The notes: generated by a model from the letters alone, not told the origin. Positions 34,613 to 42,955 are shown, numbered from the stretch's first letter. The stretch is DNA of 64,000 nt from Chungangia koreensis (GCF_042651785.1 NZ_JBHSEC010000002.1:1-64000), one strand, 5' to 3'. Numbers and translations are program-made.

Positions 34613-34637
34613 AAAGCCGGGACGATTGCCCGGCTTT
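34613..34637 (-). terminator. Terminator after dapA
   Basis: 9-bp stem AAAGCCGGG/CCCGGCTTT (34613-34621 with 34629-34637), followed on the minus strand by TTTATTTTACTG. It overlaps the dapA stop codon. Confidence 0.8.
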
Positions 34638-35529
34638 ACTTGAAGTTCTTTTGGTTTTGGATATATTCTTCCCATACTACATCAAATTGCTTCTTTTCCT
34701 CATCAGTCATTCCTACAAGAGGAAGCCTTACACTTCCAGTATCAATCCCCTGTTTCGATAGGGCATATTTGACTGGAACTGGATTTGGTTTGGAGAATAA
34801 TGCACGAATGAGCGGTAGCATCGATTGATGGATGTAGGCAGCATCCTGATGACGTCCTTCTTCAAACGCAACAACCATTTTATTCATATCTGGACCGATC
34901 ACATGAGATGCTACTGAAACGATTCCTGCTCCGCCAATTGCTAATAATGGAAGAGTTAAACCATCATCTCCGCTGTATACTTGGAACTCTTTGCCTGCTC
35001 CTCGCAAGATTTCCGTCATTTGATCTAAATTCCCGCTCGCTTCTTTAACTGCTTGAATGTTGGGAACAAGGCTTAGTTCCAACACTGTCTCAGGCAACAT
35101 ATTAACGACAGATCTTCCAGGAATATTGTATAACATGATCGGCAATACGGTACTTTCTGCTATTGCCTTGAAATGGGCAATCATCCCTTTTTGGTCTGGC
35201 TTATTATAATACGGTACGACCAGCATGACCCCATCTACACCTGCAGCTTCCGCCGTTTTCGTTGCTTCGATAGAGGCAGCCGTATTATTGCTACCAGTTC
35301 CGGCAATGACCGGGACCCTGCCGTTTACCTGATTGACAGTGAATCGAATTAATTCTTCCTTTTCTTCTGATGATAATGTAGGTGATTCACCAGTAGTCCC
35401 GCACACGACCAATGATTCAGAACCAGTCGAAATCAGGTGCTCAATCATTTTTCCCGCCTTCTCATAATCGATAGAGCCATCTGTACTAAAAGGTGTTACC
35501 ATAGCGGTTGAAATTCTTCCTAAATTCAT
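34636..35529 (-). CDS. dapA: 4-hydroxy-tetrahydrodipicolinate synthase (DapA)
   Basis: Condenses aspartate semialdehyde and pyruvate, the branch point to lysine, diaminopimelate and, in spores, dipicolinate. 297-residue TIM barrel with GTTGES (44-49), the catalytic tyrosine at 134 (LYNIPGR) and the Schiff-base lysine at 162 (QAVKEASG). It is 12 nt downstream of asd. In B. subtilis dapG lies between asd and dapA; here it does not. Asd supplies its substrate, and DpaA/DpaB use its product. Confidence 0.98.
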   Translation of the reverse strand: MNLGRISTAMVTPFSTDGSIDYEKAGKMIEHLISTGSESLVVCGTTGESPTLSSEEKEELIRFTVNQVNGRVPVIAGTGSNNTAASIEATKTAEAAGVDGVMLVVPYYNKPDQKGMIAHFKAIAESTVLPIMLYNIPGRSVVNMLPETVLELSLVPNIQAVKEASGNLDQMTEILRGAGKEFQVYSGDDGLTLPLLAIGGAGIVSVASHVIGPDMNKMVVAFEEGRHQDAAYIHQSMLPLIRALFSKPNPVPVKYALSKQGIDTGSVRLPLVGMTDEEKKQFDVVWEEYIQNQKNFK

Positions 35530-35541
35530 CTTTTCTTCCCC

Positions 35542-36579
35542 CTAACGAATGCCGTCTTCAATGATTGCTTCTGCTATTTGTATCGAATTCAAGGCAGCGC
35601 CTTTTAATAAATTGTCTGCTACAATCCATAAATGCAAGTTAGAAGGATCATCAATGTCATGTCGGATTCGACCTACGAAAACATCATCTTCACCTTCTGC
35701 AAATAGCGGCATCGGATAGACAGCATCCTCGGGACGATCCATGACAGTTACACCTTCCGCCTCTGTAAGGATGTTTCTAATTTGTTCAATCGTGACCCCT
35801 TCCGATTCAGTTTCGACATAAACCGATTCAGAATGCCCTGCCACAACCGGGAGTCGTACACAAGTTGCAGCTACCTTAAGTTCAGGCATATGCATGATTT
35901 TTTTTGTTTCATTGATCATTTTCATTTCCTCATACGTATATCCGTTATCCGTAAATACATCAATTTGGGGAATAGCGTTAAATGCGATTGGATAATGCTT
36001 TTCTCCACTTCTCACTGGGAGAATGTCAGCAGAGATGTCTGAACGATTTTCAAAATGATTACTTTGTTTTTTTAATTCATCAATGGCAATAGCACCAGCC
36101 CCGGAAACTGCTTGGTATGTTGAAACAATAACCTTTTTAAGACCGAATGCTTTACGAAGTGGTTCTAACACACAAACCATTTGAATCGTGGAGCAATTCG
36201 GATTGGCGATTATTCCATTATGTTGTTTTAAATCATGGCGGTTTACTTCAGGTACCACAAGCGGTACTTCTGGATCCATCCTGAAGGCACTCGTATTATC
36301 GATTACAATAGCACCACGTGCAGCAGCTTCAGGTGCAAGAGCTTTTGAAACCGAACCGCCAGCACTAAAGAAAGCAAAATCGACGCCATCAAAAGCTTCC
36401 GGTACTGCTTCCTTAATGACATAAGTTTGACCAGAAAATTGTATCTCTTTTCCTGCGGACCGTTTGGACGCAAGGAAAGTAATTGTTTCAATAGGAAAAT
36501 TTCTTTTCGTTAACTGTTGAAGTATACGTTGTCCGACCGCACCAGTCGCACCTACAACGGCAACATGATATTTTTTCAT
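35542..36579 (-). CDS. asd: Aspartate-semialdehyde dehydrogenase (Asd)
   Basis: NADPH-dependent reduction of aspartyl phosphate to aspartate semialdehyde. 345 residues. NADP loop GATGAVGQ (10-17), catalytic cysteine 129 in NPNCSTIQ, and a later GHSESVYVE carrying the conserved histidine. It has an own extended -10 promoter, so it can be expressed in growing cells independently of the sporulation genes dpaA-dpaB upstream. Confidence 0.98.
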   Translation of the reverse strand: MKKYHVAVVGATGAVGQRILQQLTKRNFPIETITFLASKRSAGKEIQFSGQTYVIKEAVPEAFDGVDFAFFSAGGSVSKALAPEAAARGAIVIDNTSAFRMDPEVPLVVPEVNRHDLKQHNGIIANPNCSTIQMVCVLEPLRKAFGLKKVIVSTYQAVSGAGAIAIDELKKQSNHFENRSDISADILPVRSGEKHYPIAFNAIPQIDVFTDNGYTYEEMKMINETKKIMHMPELKVAATCVRLPVVAGHSESVYVETESEGVTIEQIRNILTEAEGVTVMDRPEDAVYPMPLFAEGEDDVFVGRIRHDIDDPSNLHLWIVADNLLKGAALNSIQIAEAIIEDGIR

Positions 36580-36624
36580 ATAACACTACTTCCCTTCCTG
36601 ACTGAAAGATTAAGAATAGCGTTA

Positions 36625-36633
36625 ATTATACCA
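36625..36633 (-). promoter_or_regulatory. asd extended -10 promoter
   Basis: On the minus strand TGGTATAAT (TG-n-TATAAT), about 45 nt before asd. A short hairpin TAGAAT/ATTCTA (36642-36659) followed by a T-run lies just upstream and may end dpaB transcripts. Confidence 0.55.
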
Positions 36634-36656
36634 AAAAAATTTAGAATGAACAGATT

Positions 36657-37241
36657 CTATTTATGCGCTATGAGGATTGGTTGTAGTTGTTTACCATTAA
36701 TGGCATGTTCAACAGTGGCAACTGATTGTGAAAAATCAGCTATTAGGGAGTTAGGTTTTTTGAAAGGATCGTCTTGGCCGAACGGTATAAAGTAGATATT
36801 TTTCATATTCAACAGTTTCATGATATTAGGCCCATTTAAACCAAGTGCATCATTCGTCGAGATTCCCAAAACAATTGGCTTACCATTTCTCATTGTCGCT
36901 TTCGTTGCCATCAAGACAGGAGAATCAGTTGCAGCATTTGCTAACCGGCTGATGGAATTTCCGGTCATCGGTGCAATCACCATACAATCTAAAGGCTCTT
37001 TAGGTCCCAATGGTTCAGCATCCGCAATTGTTGAAATCACTTTTGCACCAGCAGCCGCCTCAATTTTCTCTATCCATTCTTCGCCTGTACCAAAGCGTGT
37101 TGCGGCGGTTAATACTGAATGACTGATAATAGGGACAACAACCGCTCCTGCATCCCTAAATTCCTTAATCTTTGGAACTACCTCTTCATACGTACAATGG
37201 GATGCGGTAATCCCAAATCCAATCCGTTTTCCTTCAAGCAT
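36657..37241 (-). CDS. dpaB: Dipicolinate synthase subunit B (DpaB/SpoVFB)
   Basis: Flavoprotein-fold subunit (194 residues) of the mother-cell enzyme that makes dipicolinic acid for the spore core. The family motifs GFGITASHCTYEEV, MVIAPMTGNSISRLANA and GISTNDALGLN are present. AAGGAG lies 7 nt before the ATG, and it is 4 nt from the upstream dpaA, so the two subunits are made together. Confidence 0.96.
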   Translation of the reverse strand: MLEGKRIGFGITASHCTYEEVVPKIKEFRDAGAVVVPIISHSVLTAATRFGTGEEWIEKIEAAAGAKVISTIADAEPLGPKEPLDCMVIAPMTGNSISRLANAATDSPVLMATKATMRNGKPIVLGISTNDALGLNGPNIMKLLNMKNIYFIPFGQDDPFKKPNSLIADFSQSVATVEHAINGKQLQPILIAHK

Positions 37242-37245
37242 TCGA

Positions 37246-38046
37246 TTACTCCTTCTCTAAGTTGTAAAGTTGGTTGATCGTGTCAGACAAAAGCACAGCG
37301 GCGTCATCCGCAAAATATTCTCCTGGAATCCCGGGCATCAGTTCATATCGGTCTTTTAAATCCACTTCTCTTAAACAACCAGGTGCAGAAGCAAGATCGT
37401 ATAAAATCATTTCTTTAGTTGATAACTTTAAATAATCTTCTGTAAACCATGGAGCGGGTATCGTATTTAACAACCAAGAAATCGGTTCTTTCGCAAATCT
37501 TTGTGGTGTTAGGATTGCCGCATCGTACCCATAGGCCTTTGCCTCACATGCATTGGCTTCAGATCGGACGAAGATGAACACTTTCGCTCCCATACTCTTT
37601 AAAATATTCGCCAGCATCTTTGCTACTCGTCCAAAACCTGTAATATGGAAAGTCTTGCCGCTGATTGATTGCTGATTCAACTTGTAGAAGGCTGCTACCC
37701 AGCCTTCAGCAGTCAATTTGGCATTTTGCCAAATGAATTGTTCATCCTGCAAGTAAAAATAGGATGTAAATAGTTCTGACACACTTTTCCAAGGACCGGC
37801 AACTCTTCCGAAAAACATGACCGTCTCTTTTGGTATGCATGTGTAGTCTATATCTTTGACAGCATCCAATGGCTGAATCGGGAATACGATACAATTTGGT
37901 TGCATATTCCGACACAGGTCTTCCAGTTCAAGTGTCCATTCACCTGATTCGATATGCATAATTTCCCGTTCATGTGTATCGATCAGGATAGCGCTTTTTT
38001 TAATCCGTGGATCTTTCCCTATAAATAGCCATTTTTCTTTTTTCAT
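37246..38046 (-). CDS. dpaA: Dipicolinate synthase subunit A (DpaA/SpoVFA), divergent
   Basis: NAD(P)-binding oxidoreductase subunit of dipicolinate synthase. The C-terminal Rossmann part is recognisable (FHITGFGRVAKMLANILKSMGAKVFIF, LLNTIPAPWF, LYDLASAPGC, PGIPGEYFADDAAVLL). The N-terminal half differs strongly from the B. subtilis protein, and the whole is shorter (266 against about 297 residues). Its place between ymxH and dpaB makes the assignment firm. It overlaps ymxH by four bases. Confidence 0.93.
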   Translation of the reverse strand: MKKEKWLFIGKDPRIKKSAILIDTHEREIMHIESGEWTLELEDLCRNMQPNCIVFPIQPLDAVKDIDYTCIPKETVMFFGRVAGPWKSVSELFTSYFYLQDEQFIWQNAKLTAEGWVAAFYKLNQQSISGKTFHITGFGRVAKMLANILKSMGAKVFIFVRSEANACEAKAYGYDAAILTPQRFAKEPISWLLNTIPAPWFTEDYLKLSTKEMILYDLASAPGCLREVDLKDRYELMPGIPGEYFADDAAVLLSDTINQLYNLEKE

Positions 38047-38312
38047 TTGTACAACTCGGAATCGATTATTTTCGTCTTGTTGAATAAAATACGGTCATCC
38101 CCGATTAACACAATCTCTTCCCATGGGATGTATTCATTGGACTGGACAGGACGACTTTGGAAACTGAAACGACTGCTTTTCTTGATTACTTCAAAGCCAT
38201 GAATTATGCCTGTTTTCGGGTCGAATATCATTTCCGTTTCAGTCAATAAACCAAAGCGGACGCCATCCTCCACTTGGATCAATTCTTTCTCCGCAAGTTC
38301 AGATAACAGCAT
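38043..38312 (-). CDS. ymxH: PRC-barrel protein YmxH (YlmC/YmxH family)
   Basis: An 89-residue single PRC-barrel protein; family members occur in sporulating Firmicutes and their role is not well defined. AAAGGAGG is 5 nt before the ATG. It heads the ymxH-dpaA-dpaB row. Upstream, CATATACATA on the minus strand (plus 38341-38350) resembles a sigma-K -10 element with a GCAC at a fitting distance (38368-38373), which would suit mother-cell expression of dpaAB. Confidence 0.88.
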   Translation of the reverse strand: MLLSELAEKELIQVEDGVRFGLLTETEMIFDPKTGIIHGFEVIKKSSRFSFQSRPVQSNEYIPWEEIVLIGDDRILFNKTKIIDSELYK

Positions 38313-38340
38313 TTTTGACCTCCTTTAATCGCTACTCCTT

Positions 38341-38373
38341 TATGTATATGACTAAAAAGCCTAAACAGTGCGG
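38341..38373 (-). promoter_or_regulatory. Possible sigma-K promoter before ymxH-dpaAB
   Basis: -10-like CATATACATA (38341-38350, one mismatch from CATAnnnTA) and -35-like GCAC (about 38368-38373), spaced 17 nt, would start transcription about 25 nt before ymxH. spoVF of B. subtilis is sigma-K dependent; the match here is suggestive only. Confidence 0.35.
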
Positions 38374-38401
38374 ACCTTTTCCCATCTGGCAAAAGAAAAA
38401 A

Positions 38402-38428
38402 GCTTTCACACTCATTAGAGTGGAAAGC
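38402..38428 (-). terminator. Terminator-like hairpin, left copy
   Basis: Stem GCTTTC(A)CACTC/GAGTGGAAAGC with loop ATTA, followed on the minus strand by TTTTTTCTTTTGCC. It is the effective terminator for transcripts coming from mlpA. A nearly identical hairpin lies at 38805-38831. Confidence 0.75.
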
Positions 38429-38480
38429 CCAGACTGTAGACAAAGTCAATTAAAAGTGAATAAAGATGTATATGAAATTT

Positions 38481-38596
38481 GCGGTGACCGCCACTTCGCT
38501 TTCCGTGGGCTTGGCTTCAGCCTCCTCGTCACTGACGTGACTTGCGGGGTCTTCAGCTCAAGCTATTCCCACAGGAGTCTTCGTGGCGGACACCGC
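38481..38596 (+). repeat. Large palindromic intergenic repeat, copy 1
   Basis: Bounded by GCGGTGACCGCCAC and GTGGCGGACACCGC, complementary at 13 of 14 positions. The interior holds CGCTTTCCGTGGGC, CCTCCTCG, GCGGGGTCTTCAGCTC and ATTCCCACAGGAGTC. The same type of sequence is at 60969-61140, and inverted at 38640-38735 and 61267-61483. Confidence 0.8.
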
Positions 38597-38639
38597 TTCA
38601 CTATTCATCCTTTAAAGTATAAGGTATAGAAATAGCGGA

Positions 38640-38735
38640 AGTCGGCGACTCCTGCGGGAAAAGCAAGCGAACCGAGACCCTGCACGAGCAAAGCGAGGAA
38701 GCGGCTCGGTGCTTGCCCGCGGAAAGCGTCCGACT
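38640..38735 (-). repeat. Large palindromic intergenic repeat, copy 2 (inverted)
   Basis: Minus-strand copy bounded by AGTCGG (38640-38645) and CCGACT (38730-38735). It contains GACTCCTGCGGGAAAAGC, CGAGACCCTGC, GCGAGGAAGC and CCCGCGGAAAGCGTCC, the reverse-complement counterparts of copy 1. Confidence 0.8.
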
Positions 38736-38804
38736 GGAGCGATGGCTCCAAATTAAAGACTATATACATTGGAATTTATAAAAATTCTTTTGTCAACAAA
38801 CTGA

Positions 38805-38831
38805 GCTTTCACACTCTTAAGAGTGGAAAGC
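38805..38831 (+). terminator. Terminator-like hairpin, right copy
   Basis: Same 27-nt hairpin as at 38402-38428 with loop TTAA instead of ATTA. On the plus strand it is followed by CCCTATGTTTTCTTTTT. On the minus strand, the direction of mlpA, it has only TCAGTTTGTTG and is a weaker stop. Confidence 0.5.
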
Positions 38832-38851
38832 CCTATGTTTTCTTTTTGGTG

Positions 38852-40072
38852 TTATTTCGGTGCAATAATTGAAATTGCTGGTTTTTGATCAAGCAGGCGG
38901 TCGATTACAGCTTTCACTGATTGTCCATCAACCTTGTCAATCTGCTGCAGGATTTCATCTGTCGTTTTATGTTCACCATAGACAATTTCATTTTTACCGT
39001 TTCGGTTCATTCTGGCGCTTGTACCTTCCAGACCTAACAGCAAGTTCCCCTTCAATTGTTCTTTCGCATTATCGATTTCCGTATCCGTCATTCCTTCAGA
39101 CTTTATCTTCCGGATTGATTCCAAAATAGTTTGTTGGAGTTCTTCCATCTGATTGCTGCTTGTACCCCCATAGATAACGACTGAACCGTGATCGGAATAA
39201 GAGGAGTGATACGAATAGATCGAGTATGCGAGCCCTTTTTCTTCTCTAACTTCTTGGAATAATCTGGACGACATACTGCCACCTAATATATTATTTATCA
39301 CCACAAGACTATAGATGTCCGGGTCCTTCACAGGTAGACCTTCGAATCCAAAACAGAGATGCCCCTGCTCTGTTTCTCTCTCCTTAAGGGAGTGGCCAGC
39401 CACAAAGGTTGGTGAAGAAGTGACATGCTCGGATCTCCGATTTCGTTGAAAATTTCCGAAGTTATTTTCAATTAGATCGATTAGGTCTTTATCAATATTT
39501 CCTGCGATTGATATGATGATATTTTCCGGTACATATTGCTTTTCCATATAAGTACGAATGGTATCAGCTGAAAAGGATTTTAAAGTATCAGGAGTACCTA
39601 AAATGGAAGCACCCATCGGATGATCGGGGTACATAACATGCCATAACTGCTCATGTACATCATCATCTGGAGTATCTTCTACCATTAGAATCTCTTCAAG
39701 GACAACCTGTCGTTCTTTTTCTATTTCTTCTTCGCTGAATAAAGAATTGAAAAACATATCCTTTAAGATATCAATTGCTTTTCCCGCATGATGATCCAGC
39801 GTTTTAGAATAGTAGCAAGTATACTCCTTCGAGGTAAAGGCATTTATATTCCCGCCAATCCGGTCAAACTCTTCCGCGATTTGTTTGGCTGTCCGACTGG
39901 CAGTTCCTTTAAATAACATGTGTTCAATAAAATGAGTCAAGCCATTCTCATGCGGAAGTTCATGTCTGGAGCCTGCCTTCACCCAGATTCCAACAGATAC
40001 TGAGCGTACATGGGGCACGAATTCATGTACAATTCGAACACCATTTTCACATACTAATGTTTCTACTGCCAT
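38852..40072 (-). CDS. mlpA: M16 zinc peptidase MlpA (YmxG)
   Basis: Mitochondrial-processing-peptidase-like protease of 406 residues. The zinc motif HFIEH is at residues 47-51, and ENIIISIAGNID and the C-terminal GGSMSSRLFQEVREEKGLAYSIYSYHSSY are typical of the family. The B. subtilis homologue has been linked to regulation of extracellular protease production. TAGGAGG stands just before the ATG. ylxY, normally between pnp and this gene, is missing. Confidence 0.95.
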   Translation of the reverse strand: MAVETLVCENGVRIVHEFVPHVRSVSVGIWVKAGSRHELPHENGLTHFIEHMLFKGTASRTAKQIAEEFDRIGGNINAFTSKEYTCYYSKTLDHHAGKAIDILKDMFFNSLFSEEEIEKERQVVLEEILMVEDTPDDDVHEQLWHVMYPDHPMGASILGTPDTLKSFSADTIRTYMEKQYVPENIIISIAGNIDKDLIDLIENNFGNFQRNRRSEHVTSSPTFVAGHSLKERETEQGHLCFGFEGLPVKDPDIYSLVVINNILGGSMSSRLFQEVREEKGLAYSIYSYHSSYSDHGSVVIYGGTSSNQMEELQQTILESIRKIKSEGMTDTEIDNAKEQLKGNLLLGLEGTSARMNRNGKNEIVYGEHKTTDEILQQIDKVDGQSVKAVIDRLLDQKPAISIIAPK

Positions 40073-40089
40073 AGTTCCTCCTATAGTAA

Positions 40090-40124
40090 AACAAAAAGGT
40101 CACCGTAACGGTAACCTTTTTGTT
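40090..40124 (-). terminator. Terminator after pnp
   Basis: 11-bp outer stem AACAAAAAGGT/ACCTTTTTGTT (40090-40100 with 40114-40124) and inner CCG/CGG. On the minus strand the arm itself ends in a T-run, ACCTTTTTGTT. Confidence 0.75.
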
Positions 40125-40133
40125 CGGTAGTTC

Positions 40134-42266
40134 TTACGAATTGCCTTGATCTTGCGCTTTTTCTTCTGCTTCGCTTTGTTCTTTCAATACCACTTTACGT
40201 GATAGGTTTACGCGTCCTTGCTGGTCAATTTCAATTACTTTTACAAGTAATTCATCGCCCATTTTCAACACATCTTCCACTTTGTTTGTACGTTCTTCCT
40301 GAATTTCCGAAATATGAAGCAAACCATCTTTACCTGGGAAGATTTCAAGGAAAGCACCGAATTTTTCAATTCGTTTCACTTTACCAAGGTAATATTCACC
40401 GACTTTTGCTTCACGCACAATATCTTCAATCATTTTCTTCGCTTTGTTGTTCATTTCTTCATTTGGCGAGGAAATGTAGATTGTACCATCTTGTTCAGTA
40501 TCAATCTTAACATTTGTCTCTTCAATGATTTTGTTAATTTGCTTACCGCCAGGTCCTATAACATCACGGATTTTATCCGGATTGATTTTTACTAACAAAA
40601 TCTTCGGAGCGTATTCGGACAAATGCTCACGTGGTTGGTTAATCGTGGACATCATGGACTCCAAAATCTGCATGCGTCCTTTTTTCGCTTGTGTCAAAGC
40701 TTCTTCCAAGATTTCTCTTGCAAGTCCTTCTATTTTAATATCCATCTGAAGGGCAGTAACGCCTTTTTCAGTGCCGGCAACTTTAAAGTCCATATCTCCT
40801 AAATGGTCTTCCATGCCCTGGATATCAGTTAAAACTGAATAGTGTTCACCTTTTTTCACTAAGCCCATCGCAATACCGGCAACTGGTGCTTTAATCGGAA
40901 TACCTGCATCCATCATCGCTAAAGTTGAGGCACAAATACTCGCTTGGGAAGTGGATCCATTCGATTCAAGAACTTCCGATACTAAACGAATGGTGTACGG
41001 GAAATCTTTTTCATTCGGAATAACCGCTTCCAATGCACGCTCACCTAAGGCACCATGTCCGATTTCACGACGGCCTGGTCCACGGATCGGTCCAGTTTCC
41101 CCTACACTGAATTGTGGGAAATTATAATGATGCATGAAACGCTTCGATTCCTCGAGACCCAAACCATCAATGATTTGCACATCACCAAGAGCGCCTAAAG
41201 TACAAACACTAAGAGCTTGCGTTTGACCACGTGTAAATAATCCAGAACCATGAGTACGGCGAAGAACACCGACTTCTGAAGACAACGGACGGATTTCATC
41301 CAATCCACGGCCATCAGGTCGCACCTTCTCTTCAGTGATCAAGCGGCGAACTTCCTCTTTAACCATTTTGTCAAGGATCGCTTTTACCATTTTCAACTTT
41401 TCGTCATCTGCTTCTTCTGCCGCATAAGCTTCAATAACAGATTCTTTAACGGCTGAAATAGCATCTTCACGTGCGTGTTTTTCTTTAACTTGAATTGCAT
41501 CGATCAATTCTTTGCCGGCTTTTTCATGGATCTCAGTAGAAAGCTCCTGATCTAATTCAAATAACTTGATTTCCATTTTTTCTTTACCGATTTCTGCTGC
41601 AATCTTCTCTTGGAATTCGATGATTTTCTTAATTTCCTCATGGCCAAACATGATTGCCTCGAGCATCGTTTCCTCAGGCACTTCAAGAGCACCTGCTTCT
41701 ACCATATTGATCGCGTCTTTTGTTCCTGCTACTGTAAGGTTGATTAAGCTTTTTTCAATTTGATCAATCGTCGGGTTTACGATGAACTGATCATTCACAA
41801 GCCCAATTTGCACTCCCGCAATCGGTCCGTCAAACGGAATATCCGATACCATAAGTGCTAACGAAGAACCGAGCATTGCTGCCATCTCTGATGAGCAGTC
41901 CTGGTCTACAGAAAGGACCATGGATATGACTTGGACTTCATTCCGGAAACCATCCGGGAATAGAGGACGGATTGGACGGTCGATCAGGCGGCTTGTTAAT
42001 ACCGCTTTTTCAGATGGACGACCTTCCCGTTTGATGAATCCTCCTGGGATTTTCCCTACCGCATATAAGCGTTCTTCATAATTAACGGTAAGAGGGAAGA
42101 AATCGAGCGGTTTTGGATGTTTGGAAGCTGTTGCTGTAGATAGAATGGTCGTTTCGCCATAGCGCACTAAAGCAGCACCATTCGCTTGTTTCGCTAACTG
42201 ACCGATTTCAATGGTTAATGGACGGCCGGCCCACTCATATGAGTACACCTTTTTTTCTTCATTCAT
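40134..42266 (-). CDS. pnp: Polyribonucleotide nucleotidyltransferase (PNPase)
   Basis: Phosphate-dependent 3'-5' exoribonuclease, 710 residues. Two RNase PH-like domains (residues about 1-230 and 315-540) are joined by a helical linker and followed by a KH domain (DVIGPGGKQINKIIEET) and an S1 domain (YYLGKVKRIEKFGAFLEIFPGKDGLLHIS). The active-site region GSGLFTRGQTQAL and SNGSTSQASICASTLAMMDAG are present. GAGAGGGG precedes the ATG by about 10 nt. The 323-nt gap between rpsO and pnp is AT-rich; apart from the rpsO terminator I see no clear promoter in it. Confidence 0.98.
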   Translation of the reverse strand: MNEEKKVYSYEWAGRPLTIEIGQLAKQANGAALVRYGETTILSTATASKHPKPLDFFPLTVNYEERLYAVGKIPGGFIKREGRPSEKAVLTSRLIDRPIRPLFPDGFRNEVQVISMVLSVDQDCSSEMAAMLGSSLALMVSDIPFDGPIAGVQIGLVNDQFIVNPTIDQIEKSLINLTVAGTKDAINMVEAGALEVPEETMLEAIMFGHEEIKKIIEFQEKIAAEIGKEKMEIKLFELDQELSTEIHEKAGKELIDAIQVKEKHAREDAISAVKESVIEAYAAEEADDEKLKMVKAILDKMVKEEVRRLITEEKVRPDGRGLDEIRPLSSEVGVLRRTHGSGLFTRGQTQALSVCTLGALGDVQIIDGLGLEESKRFMHHYNFPQFSVGETGPIRGPGRREIGHGALGERALEAVIPNEKDFPYTIRLVSEVLESNGSTSQASICASTLAMMDAGIPIKAPVAGIAMGLVKKGEHYSVLTDIQGMEDHLGDMDFKVAGTEKGVTALQMDIKIEGLAREILEEALTQAKKGRMQILESMMSTINQPREHLSEYAPKILLVKINPDKIRDVIGPGGKQINKIIEETNVKIDTEQDGTIYISSPNEEMNNKAKKMIEDIVREAKVGEYYLGKVKRIEKFGAFLEIFPGKDGLLHISEIQEERTNKVEDVLKMGDELLVKVIEIDQQGRVNLSRKVVLKEQSEAEEKAQDQGNS

Positions 42267-42553
42267 GGATTTGGAACCCCTCTCTAATGACTGTTACTGA
42301 TAAAAAGACGTATGTATCGTTAGTATGTGCTAACTTCCCATCTTTTCATGTTCTTCCGTATACAACTTGTTGTCACGTGCTTTCTATTTTCATTCTATCT
42401 AATTTGCTGAAACTTTTCACTAAATACATTTAAAACTTAACTGATTCACACACTTTACGAAAGAAAATGAAAGAAAACTAGTTAAACCATCTCATCAACA
42501 TGATGATTTGTAAATAGATTTTACCTAACCTGACAATCATATATCAAAAAGAA

Positions 42554-42575
42554 AAAGCGGGAAGATTCCCGCTTT
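42554..42575 (-). terminator. Terminator after rpsO
   Basis: 9-bp stem AAAGCGGGA/TCCCGCTTT (42554-42562 with 42567-42575), followed on the minus strand by TTCTTTTTGATATATG. Confidence 0.8.
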
Positions 42576-42589
42576 CTAGATGTACCATA

Positions 42590-42859
42590 TTATCGGCGTA
42601 AGCCAAGTTTGTTGATCAATTCACGGTAACGTGCAACATCATTCTCACGCAAGTATTTCAACAAGTTACGGCGGCGTCCAACCATTTTGAATAGACCGCG
42701 ACGTGAGTGGTGGTCTTTCTTATGCGTACGCAAGTGTTCGTTTAACGTGTTGATTTCTTCCGTAAGGATAGCGATTTGGACCTCTGGAGATCCAGTGTCG
42801 TTTTCATGAGTTTTGAATTCGTTGATCAACTCATTTTTGCGTTCTTGTGTGATTGCCAT
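42590..42859 (-). CDS. rpsO: Ribosomal protein S15
   Basis: 89-residue 30S subunit protein binding the central domain of 16S rRNA. The family signature from THENDTGSPEVQIA to LRTHKKDHHSRRGL is complete. The frame could begin at a GTG at 42868, but AGGAGG lies 8 nt before the ATG at 42859, which gives the standard length. Confidence 0.98.
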   Translation of the reverse strand: MAITQERKNELINEFKTHENDTGSPEVQIAILTEEINTLNEHLRTHKKDHHSRRGLFKMVGRRRNLLKYLRENDVARYRELINKLGLRR

Positions 42860-42889
42860 CCTTTTCACCTCCTACTATCAAATATCCCC

Positions 42890-42935
42890 AATTACCGAGC
42901 AAACGTTGGTGAATCGATATGCCAAGCAACGGTTT
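42890..42935 (-). promoter_or_regulatory. rpsO leader hairpin, candidate S15 binding site
   Basis: On the minus strand CAAACCGTTG pairs with CAACGTTTG (9 bp, one bulged C) around an 18-nt loop, in the 90-nt leader just before rpsO. In Bacillus and Geobacillus S15 represses its own translation by binding a structured leader. Position fits; the exact fold here is not proven. Confidence 0.4.
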
Positions 42936-42955
42936 GTGCACATATGCACTAAGTC

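Larger units (their letters stand above)
38402..38831. mobile_element. 430-bp near-symmetrical inverted-repeat element (MITE-like)
   Basis: The two halves are inverted copies of each other. From the outside in: a 27-nt hairpin at each end; then CCAGACTGTAGACAAAG (38429-38445) opposite CTTTTGTCAACAAACTGA (38787-38804); a shared ATGTATAT; and two inverted copies of a larger palindromic repeat (38481-38596 and 38640-38735). There is no transposase. It fills the mlpA-ymxH gap. Both end hairpins face outward toward T-rich tracts. Confidence 0.6.
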
